Positions 1 through 14,218 of a stretch of 64,000 bases of DNA are shown here, one piece after another. The first letter of the stretch is position 1; every line of letters starts with the position of its first letter. Below the pieces are notes generated by a model, which had not been told where the DNA came from, did no database searches, and worked only from the letters and a program-made list of their open reading frames with translations. Origin of the DNA: Glandiceps talaboti (lineage: Eukaryota > Hemichordata > Enteropneusta > Spengelidae). The translations under genes were made by a program, and so were the position numbers. The DNA lies in NCBI RefSeq assembly GCF_964340395.1, contig NC_135563.1:14455151-14519150 (forward strand), given 5' to 3'.

Positions 1-42
1 TGCAGTAAGGTCATATCTGCTATGCAATTGTAATATGTATAG

Positions 43-43
<1 letters not shown>

Positions 44-97
<54 letters not shown>
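44..97. repeat. (CA)n microsatellite
   Basis: 27 uninterrupted CA units. Confidence 0.99.
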
Positions 98-101
<4 letters not shown>

Positions 102-362
102 ATACATGACAGAATTCTATTACACTTTTAATATATCTATTACATAGAAATAAGCCATAAGAGAGAGTGGAGCATATTGTCAAATATAAACAGTCTGGGA
201 TGTAATCAACCACAATAAATTGAATCATGGTACCATGGAAGGTCTGATGGATCATGTTGGGAATTCATTCGGTAAATTTTATCAATCGAACTATCTGTGC
301 AGTCTGTAACTGATGTCAAAACTTTGTACTAAACACGTCCACACTGAAAGTCACCTGTTTAA

Positions 363-449
363 GTAACCCCCTCTATCACCATGCATTTTCTCAGGTTCAT
401 TCATAATAAGCGTGAACCTGAGCAAACACATGGTGATAGAGGTGGTTAC
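363..449. repeat. Imperfect inverted repeat, two-part stem
   Basis: Outer arms of 21 bp (363-383 and 429-449, one mismatch) and inner arms CTCAGGTTCA / TGAACCTGAG (390-399 and 413-422) surround a short loop. The form is a foldback or hairpin; no function is assigned. Confidence 0.85.
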
Positions 450-895
450 AAAGCGGCAATTGAAGTTTCGGCTTTACTTAAAGATAGGTACAAACTAAGT
501 TGTTGTATGTGGTAGGTAACATAAAAGGGTGATAGCACTGCTTTGTTGTGTGGATAGAATACAATCCTGTAATCAAGATTGTGTAAACAGTGGAAGTACC
601 CAAAAATGTACAATTCAAGATCAGAAACACCTGTGAGCATAATCTCATACCACTTTGTTTGGTGGCGGTCTGAGGTATTATAGCTTATCAAGTATAAGAA
701 TTATTACTATCATTGTATCAAACTAAATGTAACCACCAAATACCACAAGCTACAGACAGTGTCCATTCAATGCCAGCCTGCCCACATAGAAGTTTGCTAA
801 TTTGCTAAAACAGACTTGAATCATTACAAAAAAGTTTTGATACTTAATCTATACATGTAGCTACAATTTACAGAATAAAGACAGATTTTACTCAC

Positions 896-1026
896 CTTTT
901 TTTAAAAGTGTACATATCTTTTAAGGTGGATAAAAAATCTGGAACGACATAATGATCTTCCTCTAGTAACAAAACCAAGCCATCATGATTAGCTGTGGCC
1001 TGTAACCCTGTAAAGACGTGTTGAAG
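896..1026 (-). CDS. MGAT2: MGAT2 exon 4 (EEDHY catalytic motif)
   Basis: 131 bp, acceptor TTTTCAG at 1027-1028, donor GTGAG at 895. It reads LQHVFTGLQATANHDG, LVLLLEEDHYVVPDF, LSTLKDMYTFKK. EEDHY corresponds to the metal-binding EED loop of GnT-II. It ends in phase 2, so the next exon is missing. No continuation is visible at 1-895. Confidence 0.9.
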
Positions 1027-4000
1027 CTGAAAAGACCAAAAATGAAACATATTTTATATGTGAGACAAACTTGACATAACACTATATGTCTGAGGACTTT
1101 TCCTGATATTTAAATGTGTGTACTCTATGGGCATGACGGCTTGAGTGGCCATTCTGCTCCAAGAACTCCAGTGCCTTATACATTCGTAGTAGTGTTCTGT
1201 GAGATTTAATTTCATAAGCCAGTATAAATCAATTTCGTAAGCTGGTATATATCTTGTACAATTGTACTGGCATGCTGTATGTACTCTGTACTGAGTCTTT
1301 GATATAACCAGGGATGTATAAACACATTATATGTGTTTACATAATAATATGTTTATACACCCCTATTATAACCTACCAAACTGGGTTGTTTCCCCGTCTC
1401 ACGCATGCACCAGTCAGAAAACTTTGTTCTTACCTTCCACCACCAATGATGTTTGGTCATTGTATACCGAGGTTCCCTGTAGTGTCCATACTGATCAGGA
1501 TGCTCCCAATTATTACATTTCACACCTTCAGCTCTGAAAAACACACATAGAAAACAAAACAAATGAAAACTGAAGGGTTTCCAAAAATTTAGTGATTAGC
1601 TTTCTCCCATAGCAGAATCTTATGTTTACTACATACTGTATTTGTACATACATGTACAAAAATATGATTTTACAAATACATGTGAATGTATTTTTGAAGT
1701 ACTGTATTCAATACTTTGCCAGCATGTTGAGGTGAATCTAGAGTGAAGTGAAATTGAAATCATGATACTGCACAATTTCCTTTTTCAAAGAGTAAACGAA
1801 ATACAGAACCATAACTCATTGGTAACTTCTGTAGTCAACGGAATTGAAACTGACAGTGTGTCTGATGACCTTGTATTTTACCACATCATAGATCACAATG
1901 TAGACTACACTTTCTATCAATGTTAGTGTCCTCTAACCATCAAATATTCAAACCATGAACCATAACTGTCCTAGAAAATCTTGCAAATGGCATTTGAAAC
2001 GAACATATTTTTTTTTCATTGTTGTAAACCACAGCCTCTTTTATGGCACAGTCCGAGATGTGTAAAAAATATCAGCTCTGGTTTGCAAGAATGACTTTTC
2101 TTCCATTATATACCTTGTAAAAGCTATTAATGTTGGTCAGGAAGAGTGACACATTTTTCCTATCACGACATGTCTCTTTTGCTAAATGTCTATTTGTTTC
2201 AGTCGTACATATTACAGCCATACATTTTAATCAGATTAAACCAATCTTATCTGTTGATCTGAATGGAAATCCAGGCAACCCCTAGAGACCCTTTTAATGT
2301 GAGTCATTTGATAGATGGACCTCTTGAAAAGTCGGCAGTTTTTATACATGTATGTACTGGAATAGTTCAAACAGATCTTGTAATCCTACATAGGTAGTAC
2401 GAAGTATCACCTGGGGACTTAACCTCTCATCAAAATCTGAAAGCTTTTTTTTCAATCTCTTCATTTATGAGTGAAGCCATTTAGGTGGTCAATTCTACAC
2501 CTATGTGTATGTATGGCATTAATGTTGTATCTGATAATTTAAATATATAATAACATTGTTCAGACAGTCAGTATTATGCATACATATATCAGAAAGTATC
2601 AATGTTTTCTAAAATTAATGGCTATCGTTTACTGGAATATTTTGGAAGGTCATGAACAAGGTTTCATAATTTCCTGGCCATATGGTCAATGAATGTACCA
2701 ATTAAGTGAATCCATACAGGTACAGTATGGTCAGTACATAAAAAATGAAAAATTGAAACTAAAATTATGAATTATGCACACAAATGAAAGTAGAAAGCAT
2801 GTCATACATCTAGAAGTCAGTCATTGATCACTCACTTCCTTCATATTTGATGGTACAGATGAATTAAATACAAGAAATAAATGAGCAGATATTTCTTGAC
2901 ATCTCATTTCATTTCAAATATGCACACATCAACTTGAATAAAATGGATACATAGCTGACATATTACCTCCTTCCTTCAAATACTAAATCTAAGGAACAAT
3001 TCAAATCTTGCAATACTAGTTTTAGAAAGCAGAGTTATATGTACAAACCACTTATTGTAGATGACTCAGATGACGTACACCCAAGAAAGAGCCACTTCAC
3101 AGTGTACTACATGTACATGTAAATCAAGAAACCAGTATTACATCAACCAAGACATAAGCAGCTACTTATACTTGTAATGGTTTTGTTATAAGGCTAGGTT
3201 TCCTTGGTTTTTCTGTTGTTTTAGTATCCTGAAACTGGCTTTCTCTATGTAAAGCCAATCCTGATTTTATCTGACATATGCAGAAACTGTGTCTTGTTCA
3301 CTGACAAACCATCTACTTGTAGTTTCTAACATCTCTAACCCTATAAATACAAACTTGTGTCCTTTTCTGTGTCAGTTCAGGTAAATAACTTAATATTTAT
3401 TACCCCTGACATGTTCCACAAACTGAGTACGGTATTCCACTGTGTATGTATACATGTACTTATGCTGGGCTGTACAGTTTAGGTCCTTGTGAGAAAGACT
3501 GAAGTCAATACAGTACTTCAGTCTTTCTCACAAGGACCTAAACACTTATTAAAAGCCACGATGACTAACAGAAAGGCTCAGAAGTCTAAATTCATAAGCT
3601 TTATCACTAGTACTGCCACGTACACATTTACATATACCTACATGTACATGTAGTATATACACATGTACCCTATGCATAGTACACTTAAGAAGTATGTTGT
3701 TCGACTTGATAGATTTAGCCCTTTCAATTCTATTCTATGAACTCTATTATACCTAAATATAGAATCAATTTATTAGGGAAAAGAAAACTTGGTTTCATTC
3801 TATGAATACAATATTGCTGGTGGGTTAAACCCATACCGTACTATGATTTACATTTAGTAATAACCGTACAAATTAAAATACAGTGTTGTATGTTGTGTGT
3901 ACATGTATAGTACAATCATGATATACTGGTAAATACAATACAAATTTCAAAAGTGGTGTTTTCATGGATTTTATGCAAGTAATTCAAGCACTTGCCACCA

Positions 4001-6428
4001 TTTCCACATTTTCCACAAAAAGAAAGATAACAGCTATCCTTGGAAATCAATACATGTATAAAATCATATTCATGTATCCATATGCTAGGAAACACGTTTT
4101 GTGTGTACTCGGTATTAATGCAGTGTTTTTGATCATATATATCGATTTCAAGCACTAAAACTGACTTGCACAATGAATATCCATGAAAGGAGCATATTAT
4201 TACAAATGTATACCATGCACAAGCCAAAATATTGCCTTTGAACAGAAATATGGAATATATAGTCTAATCATTCCGCATTATGCCAACCTGTGTCTTCATC
4301 ACTGCTGTGCTCAATACATGTATAAAAAAAAACATATGTGTCAAAATGTTCAAAATCACCATTATTTTCCCCGGATTTTAAATAAATTATGTTCAGGTAT
4401 AATTACATTACGCTGCAATATTTTTCTTTATTCAGATGGAAAATAATCATGACCTATGGGCTTTGTCACTATGAGTCACTAGACGACTTGAGTAGTGACA
4501 AGGCCTCTTAGGTCACTCATATCTTCTCGGCTGAACACAGAAAAATATCGGGGAATAATATATAATTGTATAGTGAGATTGCACAGACAGATTATGAAAA
4601 ACTAATCTATATGATCTTAAAAACTGCACCACCTGTGATGTCTGATATCACATCCACCAAACCTATTTCTGGATGTACCAAAGACAATCCCTCAAGATCC
4701 TATACAAATTAAATTGTATCATTCTGAAAAGAAACATCATTGGCATAAAAACAAAAAGATGTATAGACAGGCAAATGGTATTATTGTAATAAAATGTATC
4801 ATCTCATCACCATTATTATCTAATGACATTTATGATAGTATCACCAGCTTTGACAACATTCATTGAAACATCAAATAGAACTATGTAGTAATCAAAGGAA
4901 AGATAATCCTTACATATACATTCAAACAATTTATTGGCATGCTAATATTTACAGTATTAAAGGCAAGGAATTACATGTATGATAAACTTTAACATCCTAT
5001 CCTTGTCATCTTTGATAATATTCACATATGTATTTTAGTACATAGGTGTAACATAAATGTACTGTGAACTGTAATGGAAGTATATAGGTGCTTATACAGT
5101 GTTTTTGAAAATGAACTACATGTACATGTACATGTATATGCTTAATATTTTTTGTGTTTAATTCAATAAATCTATACTTTTTTATCCTTCATCATTCAAT
5201 GATTCATGGACAGCATGTCGGTGTCAGATGTTTTATCATTACGGAGTTCAATTTGAATGAAAATTACCTTTCCCTTTCATGTATTTTTAATACATTGCCT
5301 TCATGCATTTCAGGAAAATACAATGTATGATTGATATAAGGAGTCTTGCAAATACAAGTCGGAGACAAGCACATATGTATTTAGTGACATAACCTGTATG
5401 ATTGTTGATACAAGTGTTTTCCAGCTGAATCAAGTAAATATTATGGCATTATTGACAAAACCGTAATTTATGAAAAACTAAAAAAAAAACTTTTTAAAAA
5501 TGTTGACTTTCAATGTATTGATGCATACAGTATCTGAAGTATAACAAAACCAATGATGTACATGTTGGCATGTTGTAGTACAGTGTTCTCCCCACTACAA
5601 GGGAAGCACAGTGCTAATATTATCCTTGCTACCCAGGCAGCCATGCTTGACATCTTTCTATCATGCTTCATTATTGAAGTTTGCAGGAAATTCATTCAAA
5701 CACTGGATATTATATTGCTCATGTTCCAAGAATCAATAGTACAGTAAAATAATATACTGTTTGTTTGGAATGGTAATTAGAAACGAATGTAACATTTTGA
5801 TCCATCTCCTATGAACTGTGATCTGTTGTAGATGGATCGAAACTTCATACCATTCCAAAGTAACTATATTTTACTGTCAAATTCACATACATTTGTATTG
5901 TTAGAGAACACCATACGTTTTGTATTTAGGTATAACAATAAGGTCCTTTTATATTTAAAAATAGCCGCAAATATTGCGTTGTCGCACAACTTCATGTTCA
6001 GGACAATGATAGATATAATTTTTTGAAGATTTAAAGTTGCAACCAAAACAAAATTTTCATACCTAATTTCCATCATCATAATCCAGCCATCCTATGTTGG
6101 AAGTGTATAGCAACATCCTAATCAAACTTTAAAGTGATGTGTCTACAAGGTTTTGTACTTCTTTATATTTTTAAAATCAATTTGGAACCAAGTCATACCA
6201 ATGCAACAGGTTTAACTTTCTTGGTTGTCTTTAATATTGCCCAATCTGCCCAGTAGTTTTTGAGTTTAAGTTTTTTGACCAAAAATCACATTTTTTTACC
6301 CAAATCACAAACCGGTGGTAAGATCATTTTGATTTGAACAATTTCCCAACTAGACACCCAAGGTAATGGACCCATCAAATATCATGGCAATCAGTTCAGT
6401 GGTTTTTGACTTTAAGTTGTTTACACAC

Positions 6429-6515
<87 letters not shown>

Positions 6516-6559
6516 CGACACACACACAGACAGACAGACAGACAGACAGATAGCCAGAC

Positions 6560-6607
<48 letters not shown>

Positions 6608-9600
6608 GCCGGGCAATCTCTGCTAAAAATGTATAGGACATACATGATTAAAATGACTATACACAGATATTATCAGTAAGTAATCAAGCTAAAATATACA
6701 ATGTGATATAATAGTGACTTAGGTTTATAATAACCAGTATTTAATACATGAATCAAGGACAAACTGAGCTATAATGAAATTTCTTCTATTATGTGTAATA
6801 TGATATGATATGATCATTTTAATAGCTGCTATAATTAAATGACACGGTACTTATAATTCAAAACTTCCACAGCGCACATTTTCATCTTTAATGACCTCAT
6901 TAATATATCAAAACATATACACTACTGATAATAACAAAGAAAATATATAATTCATTATTAAATTCTAAACTTTCATGGATCTTCATAGTCATTTCATAAA
7001 TTTCATTTTTCCCATCCAGGCATGTATTTCAAGGAGTAAATTAAACAATTTTCCATAACATTCATTGAGTAGTCTGTACTTTCAAGAGCATGTCTGTTAG
7101 ACAGTGTTACAACAACACACTCTTTTTGTCTTTGTATTAAGACAGGAAATATGTGGTGTTAAACTACTACATGTACATGTACATCGGAAATCTAAAATTA
7201 AACACTGATTCTAACAACGTTTGCATCTCACTTTTGACAACTGATCACAGGTCATACGTTGTGTCAAAGAGGTCACAAGTGAACACATATATGTACAACT
7301 AACATAGTGAAATCATGAACACATACTTGTACAAAATACCAGGTAGATGTATACATGTTCAAAACCAAGCACATGTATTTTTCAATGTTATCAACAAGGA
7401 TGTTTCTAAAGGTATCACATCTTTGAAAATTGAAAGAGAGGGAACGCTTTTTTAGCTATGAGCATGTGTTCAACATTCATCCACACAATTGTCATATAAT
7501 ACAGTAAGGTATAAATGAAATCATATTGAAAGTATTATACAGGGTCTTTATCTTGATTACTAAAGGTCAAAGTGTTAGAAAACGATGTCATTTTCATGAA
7601 GTATGGTACATGAAATCTAGCGTTATTCCTCATCGTTTTTGGTTTTAATAGACATCCAGACAAGAGGGAAGGGGGATAGCTTCAAAAACATGCATATACA
7701 AAATGTACATGTACATAATACAGTACACATGAATATCATTCATTTCTGTATGTATCCTACATATTGGGATGAACTTTTTTTCTCAACTTGTACTTTTTGC
7801 GTACACACAAATACCCCTCTGGCAGAACAATGATAATCTTTTATTCCTATAAAAGAACAGGTCTCTCAAAATATAAATTTCTCATGCTATCATTTCAATT
7901 TTCTTTATGTAAAACTACATCTGTATGCATTCATTTTCCAAGAGTACGTACTGAGAGTAGGTCTATGCATACGCAGTACACATTGGAGAAAAAAGTAACG
8001 GAAACACTGATGTGGTAGAATACATTTGTACATATTTACCAAAACATGCGACAAACACATCCTTTATGTCACAGAGCAGAGACTTGCACATAGTTGATAG
8101 TCGGGGTGTTCATGGGTGAGTTTGCAAACCATCAATATATAAAGAATCTGTGATTAATCATCCACTTCTATCATACCTCCTAAAAGTGACACTGAATTCT
8201 TAATTCCAGTCAGCACTTATCAGCTAAATTTATGGATTATTTTTAAGCCAATATACATTACCACCTAGAGATGTCTTCACCTAGTAAATCATTTAATGGG
8301 TAGTTCACCAGGATCTGAAAATTACAACTTTTCACGAAGTAACTATTTTGTGATGATGTATCAACATGTACAAAGAATTAATATCTTGAAAGTTACCGTA
8401 TTTCACTGCGAAAAAAATAAATACATAAAGCTGTAACGTTTGAAATTTCAGTATTGCTAAATGGAATTAACAAGTAAGTCTTTGTTGACGACAGAGCCAA
8501 ATAATATGCATTTTTTTTTGTATTGTTTTGCATTTGTATTGGATAATAAAAACAATCATATGTATTTCATCAAACATTTACGTACAAGCCAACACCAAAC
8601 AAAAATAGTAGAATAGAAATTGATACTTGAATCCATTTTTTATACTTTGGAATTTAGTGAAGTTACTTTTTTGAAGCAACTACGTAGCTTTCATCTGAAT
8701 CACTCAGATGTCATCACTGTAATTGATGGCGCTGATGACTTCCGAGTGATTAACACGAAGCTACTTGTAGCATATATACCACAACGGAAAAATACTAGAA
8801 TCAATGGGCACTGTGATTACTTTTAAAATAGCCAGGAACACTGAGGTAGAATATATAAATATACCATGAATGGGAAAAATGCAAGAATCCATGATACCTG
8901 TAGTTACTTTAGCATAGCCAAGAGGAAAACTGCAGTGGAATGTACAAATATACCACAAATGGGACAATGCAAGAATCCATGACACATGTACCTGTGGTTA
9001 CTTTACAATAGCCAGGAGGAATATTGAGGTAGAAAGTACAAATATACCACAACAATGTAAGAATCCATCCTACCTGGGATTAACAAGGTATGATTTACAA
9101 ATACACCACAATGGGACAATGCAAGAATCCATCCTACCTGCCTGTCATGGGATTAACATGTACTATGTAGCCAGACTATTGAGGTACATATAGGATGTAC
9201 AAAAATGTACCTACAGGTAACCATAAATAAAACTACTGTCTATCTGGAGATCAATGCCCTCTGTTTACCATTTCTAATTAGCTCTGTTTTACAACTAACT
9301 GTCACTACCATTTAATTAGAGTGGACTAAATTAGTTTTCTTTATATCTTTAACAATGTACCTGTAGTCATAACAACTAATTAATTTTGTTTAATTGTGCC
9401 TTTTACAAAGCATGCAATACATGATTCAATTCAATTTCATTAAAAATATTTTGACTGTTATATGTAAATGTCTACTTAGAAATGTTCACCCATTTGCTAC
9501 TGAGGACATTCACATATTGCAACTAGATTGTGACCACACAAGCCAAGTTATTGTCTTTGAACAGAAAATATGGAGGTTGTCCTACGTTTTTTGACAACTC

Positions 9601-12600
9601 GTATCTATGTCACTGGTTCTGCAGTTCTTGAAAAATGAGTTTGTAAGACAAACAATTATCAGACCAACCACAATATTAAACTATCACCAGTTGAAACAGG
9701 ACTTAAAGAGAACTTTGGCAGGTATGAAAGTAAAGAAGCATGATTTTCCGAAAAAAACCCATATTATAACAAACCATTACCGGAAAGACACATACCTTCA
9801 TAGAATAACTGACATGCAACTCACAATCTCTCATGTATGTGATTTCCTGCACAAAATGTGATCTAATTTGTAAATTATGTAATATCATACAGTAACTCCA
9901 GCTAGTTGATAATACTATATATATGTAGGGGAGGTAAAAGAGAACTTAAAATCAGAATCAAGGAACATCTCTACAGTATCAGAACTCATAAAGACCCTCC
10001 AGTTACATGTCATTTCCAAAAGTACTGATCATCAAGACTTTGTAATTTTCTCCAAGGAAGACAAAATAACTCAGGGATGAATTTTTAATAAACAAAAAGA
10101 TATTTCAGAAACTCGAAATACGATTCAAAACGTTCAAAATTTCTATTACTTTCCCCAATATTTCTTTGATATCACTGGCGCTGGTATAATTATGTTATTT
10201 CTCCAATATTTTTCTTCTTTCAGCAGGAAAATTTTTGTGACCTAAGGGGCCTTTGTCACTCCTTGCCAGTCAACTTGTAGTGACAAAGGCCCCTTAGGTC
10301 ACTGCTATTTTTCATGGCTGAAGGAAGAAAATCATTGGGAGAATAATATCTAAGTGTACATTATAGCAGACAGTAATGTACAAAATAAATATATTTTCAT
10401 CCACATTTCTTACAGAACACATTTTTAATTTGATCATTTTATAAATGTATACTCTTGGGATTCAAAAGTAAAGCCTAAGGCTATGACATAAACATTCAAG
10501 AATGATTTGTATGGAATTTATTGCCAAGATAAGGTCACTGTATGACAGTTTAATTAATCCAAATACTACCTTGTGACAGAACAGGTTAGCAATACGCAAA
10601 TGACATCTACAAAACAATTTCTAAAAGCAAGGCAGACAATTTTCTATACATGTACACTGTGACTTAGTTCACTAATGTAATGGTGGCAAATAAATGAAGT
10701 ACCATACATGGTTAAATTTAATGTGGAAAGAATTCAGTTATAGCTGTAAAACTGAGACACACACAAGGGGTCATGACAACAAAATATCATTTTTGTTTGT
10801 ACTACATGTACACATTATTGATAATAGCGCCTGAGAACACATTTTGCAAATCAACATTTTGAAATGGAAAAGAAAACGCGTAGTATGTGGATTACATGTA
10901 CACAAAATTTTAGCAGGTACATCAAACAATTCTCTTTTCTTCACATTTTCTATTTTAAACACATAATTGATGGCTCATACATACATACATCAAAAGAAAC
11001 CACTTTCTGTTTTGACAAAAATGAAACGCTAATATTTCCAACATACATGTAATAAATTGGAGAATCCATTTATAAAGATTTTGAAATTGCCCATTTATCA
11101 AATAGTACAATAAAGAATTCCTGAGCATCAATTATTTTCAACGTTTGATTGAAATACATTTTGTGTGTCTCTATACATCATTTTGTATCAATACATCTAC
11201 AACACTTTAATACCGCGTTCTTGCAAACCACTGCTGATATTTCTGCCACGACACTGCAAAATATCCTCTTGATTGATGGTGGGTGGGTCTTGGGATGGTG
11301 CCGTAAAAGAGGCTGTGGTTTATGGCGATGATATACCGGGATATTTTCATTAATTTTATTTCCATATTTTCACATAAATGTACTGCAAATTATACATTTG
11401 CATACGAACAATGTCATATCCATTTCATAAAATTATTACACTGAGGTCAAAATTATTATTATGGCTCTCTAGGTAATACATGCATTTCAATCATTGCTAT
11501 CACTGTATCAGTTATATCATTTGACTCTGATTTCAAATTCAAAGATAGAAAACCTATGAAAGTAAGAGGCCTTGTATTCATTTGTAAATGTCTACCGTAC
11601 ATGATTTATTGATAATTTTTTAATATCAGGTATGATACATCCAGTGAAAAGGAAAGTATAATGTATAGTGGATATTTCAACTCTACAGGTAATTGTACCA
11701 ACTAATATGTCATCAGCATAAAGTAATGACCCTTGAAAGATCAATTGCATGGTAAACTCCCAAGGGTTTTAACTTATTTATCGTATCAGAAAAGTCAAGG
11801 TTCCGCTTTGCTGATCTCAAAAACCTCTAACATTTGCAGTAATATTGCACAAGTATAGCCTACATGTACTACTCACACACACGCTACAAATTACAATACA
11901 AATATTGTTTGACTATAATCATGATGATTTCATACAATTATGAGTTTAAGGATTGAAAGATGAAAAAGCATTGTATCTGCTGAAAAAATTTCATTGATTT
12001 GCAGATCTCAATTCTAAAGAGTTTGTGTTTTTGATCAGCTTACAAGTCGTCATTTACAAGTACACATACCTTTTTCATTGTCTGTAACAACAAATTTGAC
12101 ATCACATGATGTACACGTACATGTATGTATGAAAGGAAGAATTGAAAGATTTTGAACAACACATTTACAAACACTGCAGTACTTCCAGTCAAACTATGAA
12201 CATGAATGATGAAATGCAAAAGATTATTTTTAAGACCAAATAACAAGCATGTTCTTAATCTTATACATGTAAGTTATACCAGCAATACCATGCTGTTCAA
12301 AAATAAGTGACATATTGACATTTTGAGGGTCATGACATCTAAATTCTTAGAATGTAACCCCCCCCCCCCTCCCCCCCCCCCCCAGGGAATAATTTCCCTG
12401 CAAATCAAATTTCTGAAAATCTCTCCAAACTTTGTCATATGAAAGCTGGTTCCTGGGCCTTTTGAAGTGATGAAAGAAATTTTTGGGAACATCATCTTAT
12501 TTTCAAAAAAATACACAATCTGTATTTTCTCAACAAGTCGATTTTCCGGTTCCAAGATGTATGAGATGATGTCGCTTATGTTGTTACATTTAGTCTTGTT

Positions 12601-14123
12601 TTGTCTGTAGTACGTTTGAAATAACATTTTCATCAAGGAATGATGAAACGACATGTTGTCCTCTTTGATTATGAGTGATTTTATAGAACAAAGACTAAAC
12701 GCCATCAATGACAGAGAGGGATTTTACGGGTGAACACAGGGTTACGGTCAGGTGACAACCATCCCCCTGAGTAGCATGTGCAAACCCCTCAGCGCATACA
12801 CAACACATGGCATTGTAATGTATGGAGAGTCTGAGATGCGCAATGCATCTTGGAACTGGCCACAGGTCTATAGCATGTATTCGGGTGGCCATATTGGATT
12901 GCTTCATTTTTACACCTTTGTGCAAGGATCCTCGATTTTTATTTTAACTGAGATTAGGTTGGAGTTTCCTTGAAAACAACGTAACAGCACAATTTTAAGA
13001 TTATAATTTCCCAGGCACGTACATAATTACTGAGGTGCACGCTATACGTATGTTAAAACTAACCACAGGCAAGATAAGCTAGATTGCCTTTTACTTGAGC
13101 GTAATTACTATATGGTCATATGGGATGCCATGCTTTCATTTACATCATAGTCATGTAAGTAGTTATTAAGATAATGTCATTTACTGCATCCTAATTAATA
13201 ACAAATGATAATATAATTTCAAATATGTATTAAGTCATAATAATACGCCCTACAGCAAAATTTTCCATTTTTTTCATCATCACCCAGATTGATAATAACA
13301 TATATGTACAAAACATGATAATTTGTACATCTGGATTTCTTTCTATCTTCTTGAACTTGAAGTGTTCACTTACTTTTAAGAAAAGAAAGTATTCACTTAC
13401 TTTAAGAAAAGAGATGCACAGTTCACAATTGTAATAGACTCAGTCTGTAAATTTTTATTCCGGAATACATATATATTCATATTATACTCTGGGGAGTGAT
13501 CTCTGTTTCTGATCTTCAAATTATGCGCTAGCTTAAAGCTTTGTATCTGACTATTAAACAAAGGTAGTGAGTGATAAATGATTGAGTGTCACCTATATGT
13601 ATACTGTCTGCATATTTATTGTGGCAGTCAACAAAATCAGCAATCTACAGGTTGTGACTCCATTCTTTTATAAAGTGATCAATGCTTCTTCTGTCAAGTG
13701 TCTGTTTTATGCCATATATGTACTCCACATAAATCAATTATTCCAGTATATACAACATGTATTTCTGTTGTGTTTAGACCATATATCAAACTAATTGTTT
13801 TGAGTATAAATCCAGGTGTTACTTTCTCATCATGTGCAAGCTAGAGCAGTCTGTATATATGTAGAGTATCTCTGGACCTGATGTCACTATCTGAAGCGAT
13901 TGGGTATTATTAATGTCAGATGGAGAATCAAACAAAGAAAGACTATACAAAATTTAACTGTGCGATAAAGTTTTGACAAACATACACTTGGGCACACACA
14001 AGCATATATATACACATGCACATATACATGCATGTACAGATCAAACATGCACACTAAAACTTCACAGACACACAGACACACAGACACACAAGAACATACA
14101 CAGATACAGACAGACAGACAGAC

Positions 14124-14218
<95 letters not shown>

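Larger units (their letters stand above)
1..895. other. MGAT2 intron 4 or flank: dinucleotide repeat and hairpin, no exon seen
   Basis: No frame here matches the remaining GnT-II sequence, so this should be intron downstream of exon 4. It holds a (CA)n run at 44-97 and an imperfect hairpin at 363-449. Confidence 0.6.

Noticed and set aside
6350-6645. Several ORFs on both strands made of HTHT, VCVC or SVCL repeats
   Set aside because: They are translations of the CA/GACA microsatellite. The same applies to 13887-14259, 36351-36563, 37052-37334, 59425-59655 and 61297-61554.
12274-12708. 144-codon minus-strand ORF
   Set aside because: It crosses a poly-C tract (glycine run), has no recognisable domain and no splice context, and its first codon is TTG. 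Considered chance in intron 2 of MGAT2.
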